From: Limibacter armeniacum
Lineage (GTDB): Bacteria > Bacteroidota > Bacteroidia > Cytophagales > Flammeovirgaceae
DNA: 64,000 nt
Reading direction: 5' to 3'
NCBI RefSeq assembly: GCF_036880985.1
Contig: NZ_JBAJNO010000008.1
Coordinates: forward strand, 1,302,001 to 1,366,000
Of the stretch, positions 63,970-64,000 are shown piece after piece (positions within the stretch are counted from its first letter, which is position 1; every line of letters starts with the position of its first letter). A model generated the notes under the pieces. It was not told where the DNA came from, ran no database searches, and saw nothing but the letters and a program-made list of their open reading frames with translations. Position numbers and translations under genes: made by a program.

Positions 63970-64000
63970 ATGAAAAAATTTGTGGTTAATAAAGTTTTAA
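63970..64000 (+). CDS. Start of cassette gene 8 (runs off window)
   Basis: ATG at 63970 opens MKKFVVNKVL, still open at the window edge. Its position, 29 bp after the GTTGTAAATC junction, fits the start of the next cassette gene. Nothing about function can be said. Confidence 0.4.
   Translation, partial: MKKFVVNKVL

Larger units (their letters stand above)
58073..64000 (+). other. Integron-like gene cassette array (at least eight units, right end outside window)
   Basis: Small units on one strand are each bounded on the left by a GTT-type junction (R') and end in an imperfect palindrome that opens with an AAC-type box (R''). For each unit R'' is the reverse complement of its own R'. Exact matches: GTTAGCTAT/ATAGCTAAC, GTTGTGC/GCACAAC, GTTATAAGCT/AGCTTATAAC, GTTGTGTGTA/TACACACAAC and GTTGCCTACA/TGTAGGCAAC. 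Near matches occur in three other units. This is the rule for circular integron cassettes with attC sites. Units are about 480-1100 bp, each with about one small gene, AT-rich and unlike the flanking core genes. Confidence 0.8.

Noticed and set aside
1-64000. tRNA or rRNA genes
   Set aside because: Scanning for cloverleaf arms and TTCRANY motifs by eye gave no convincing candidate; TTCGAGCC near 63933 belongs to an attC-like site.

Overview
The window looks like chromosome from a marine-type Bacteroidota, most likely order Cytophagales. Supporting signs are SusC/SusD-type and other TonB-dependent receptors, T9SS-type C-terminal sorting tails on secreted enzymes, many lipoproteins, a TolB-propeller/outer-membrane-barrel fusion, weak Shine-Dalgarno signals and moderate GC. 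The species cannot be fixed from sequence alone.

Region 1 (1-7.3 kb): the end of a TonB-dependent receptor, then a same-strand run of short-chain reductase, KAS III-like thiolase-fold enzyme, AMP-forming acyl ligase, alpha/beta hydrolase and secreted CE1/PHB-depolymerase-like esterase. The KAS III-like protein keeps its catalytic Cys but has lost the usual His and Asn. Region 2 (7.3-23 kb): housekeeping genes (acylphosphatase, WYL regulator, ACP phosphodiesterase-like protein, tRNA-guanine transglycosylase, histidine kinase, MATE exporter, saccharopine/alanine dehydrogenase-like enzyme, LRR protein, long-chain acyl-CoA ligase). Many convergent pairs share strong bidirectional terminators. Region 3 (23-38 kb): a 3197-residue secreted subtilase with duplicated internal modules, then two co-directional amidohydrolase-family exported proteins. 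Region 4 (38-45 kb): a decaying zone with a 157-bp MITE-like element, an immunity-like gene split by one TGA, a frameshifted small membrane gene and other remnants, around an intact Gfo/Idh/MocA protein, a lipoprotein and a SpoIIE-type phosphatase. Region 5 (45-56.4 kb): a polysaccharide-use cluster with GH18 chitinase, GH73-like glucosaminidase, GH2 enzyme, SusC and SusD.

Region 6 (56.8-64 kb) is the main discovery. A tyrosine recombinase is followed by AT-rich, mostly unrecognised small genes on the same strand, separated by long imperfect palindromes. These palindromes behave like integron attC sites. For at least five gene units the 7-13 bases at the unit's left junction (GTT...) are the exact reverse complement of the box (...AAC) just after its gene; three more are near matches. 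This R'/R'' rule, together with an extra-helical base in several stems, is the signature of integron gene cassettes. The neighbouring recombinase does not show the IntI-specific insertion and is of the ordinary Bacteroidota arm-binding/SAM-like type. The array is therefore either an integrase-less cassette cluster or an integron-like system served by a different recombinase. It runs off the right edge of the window.
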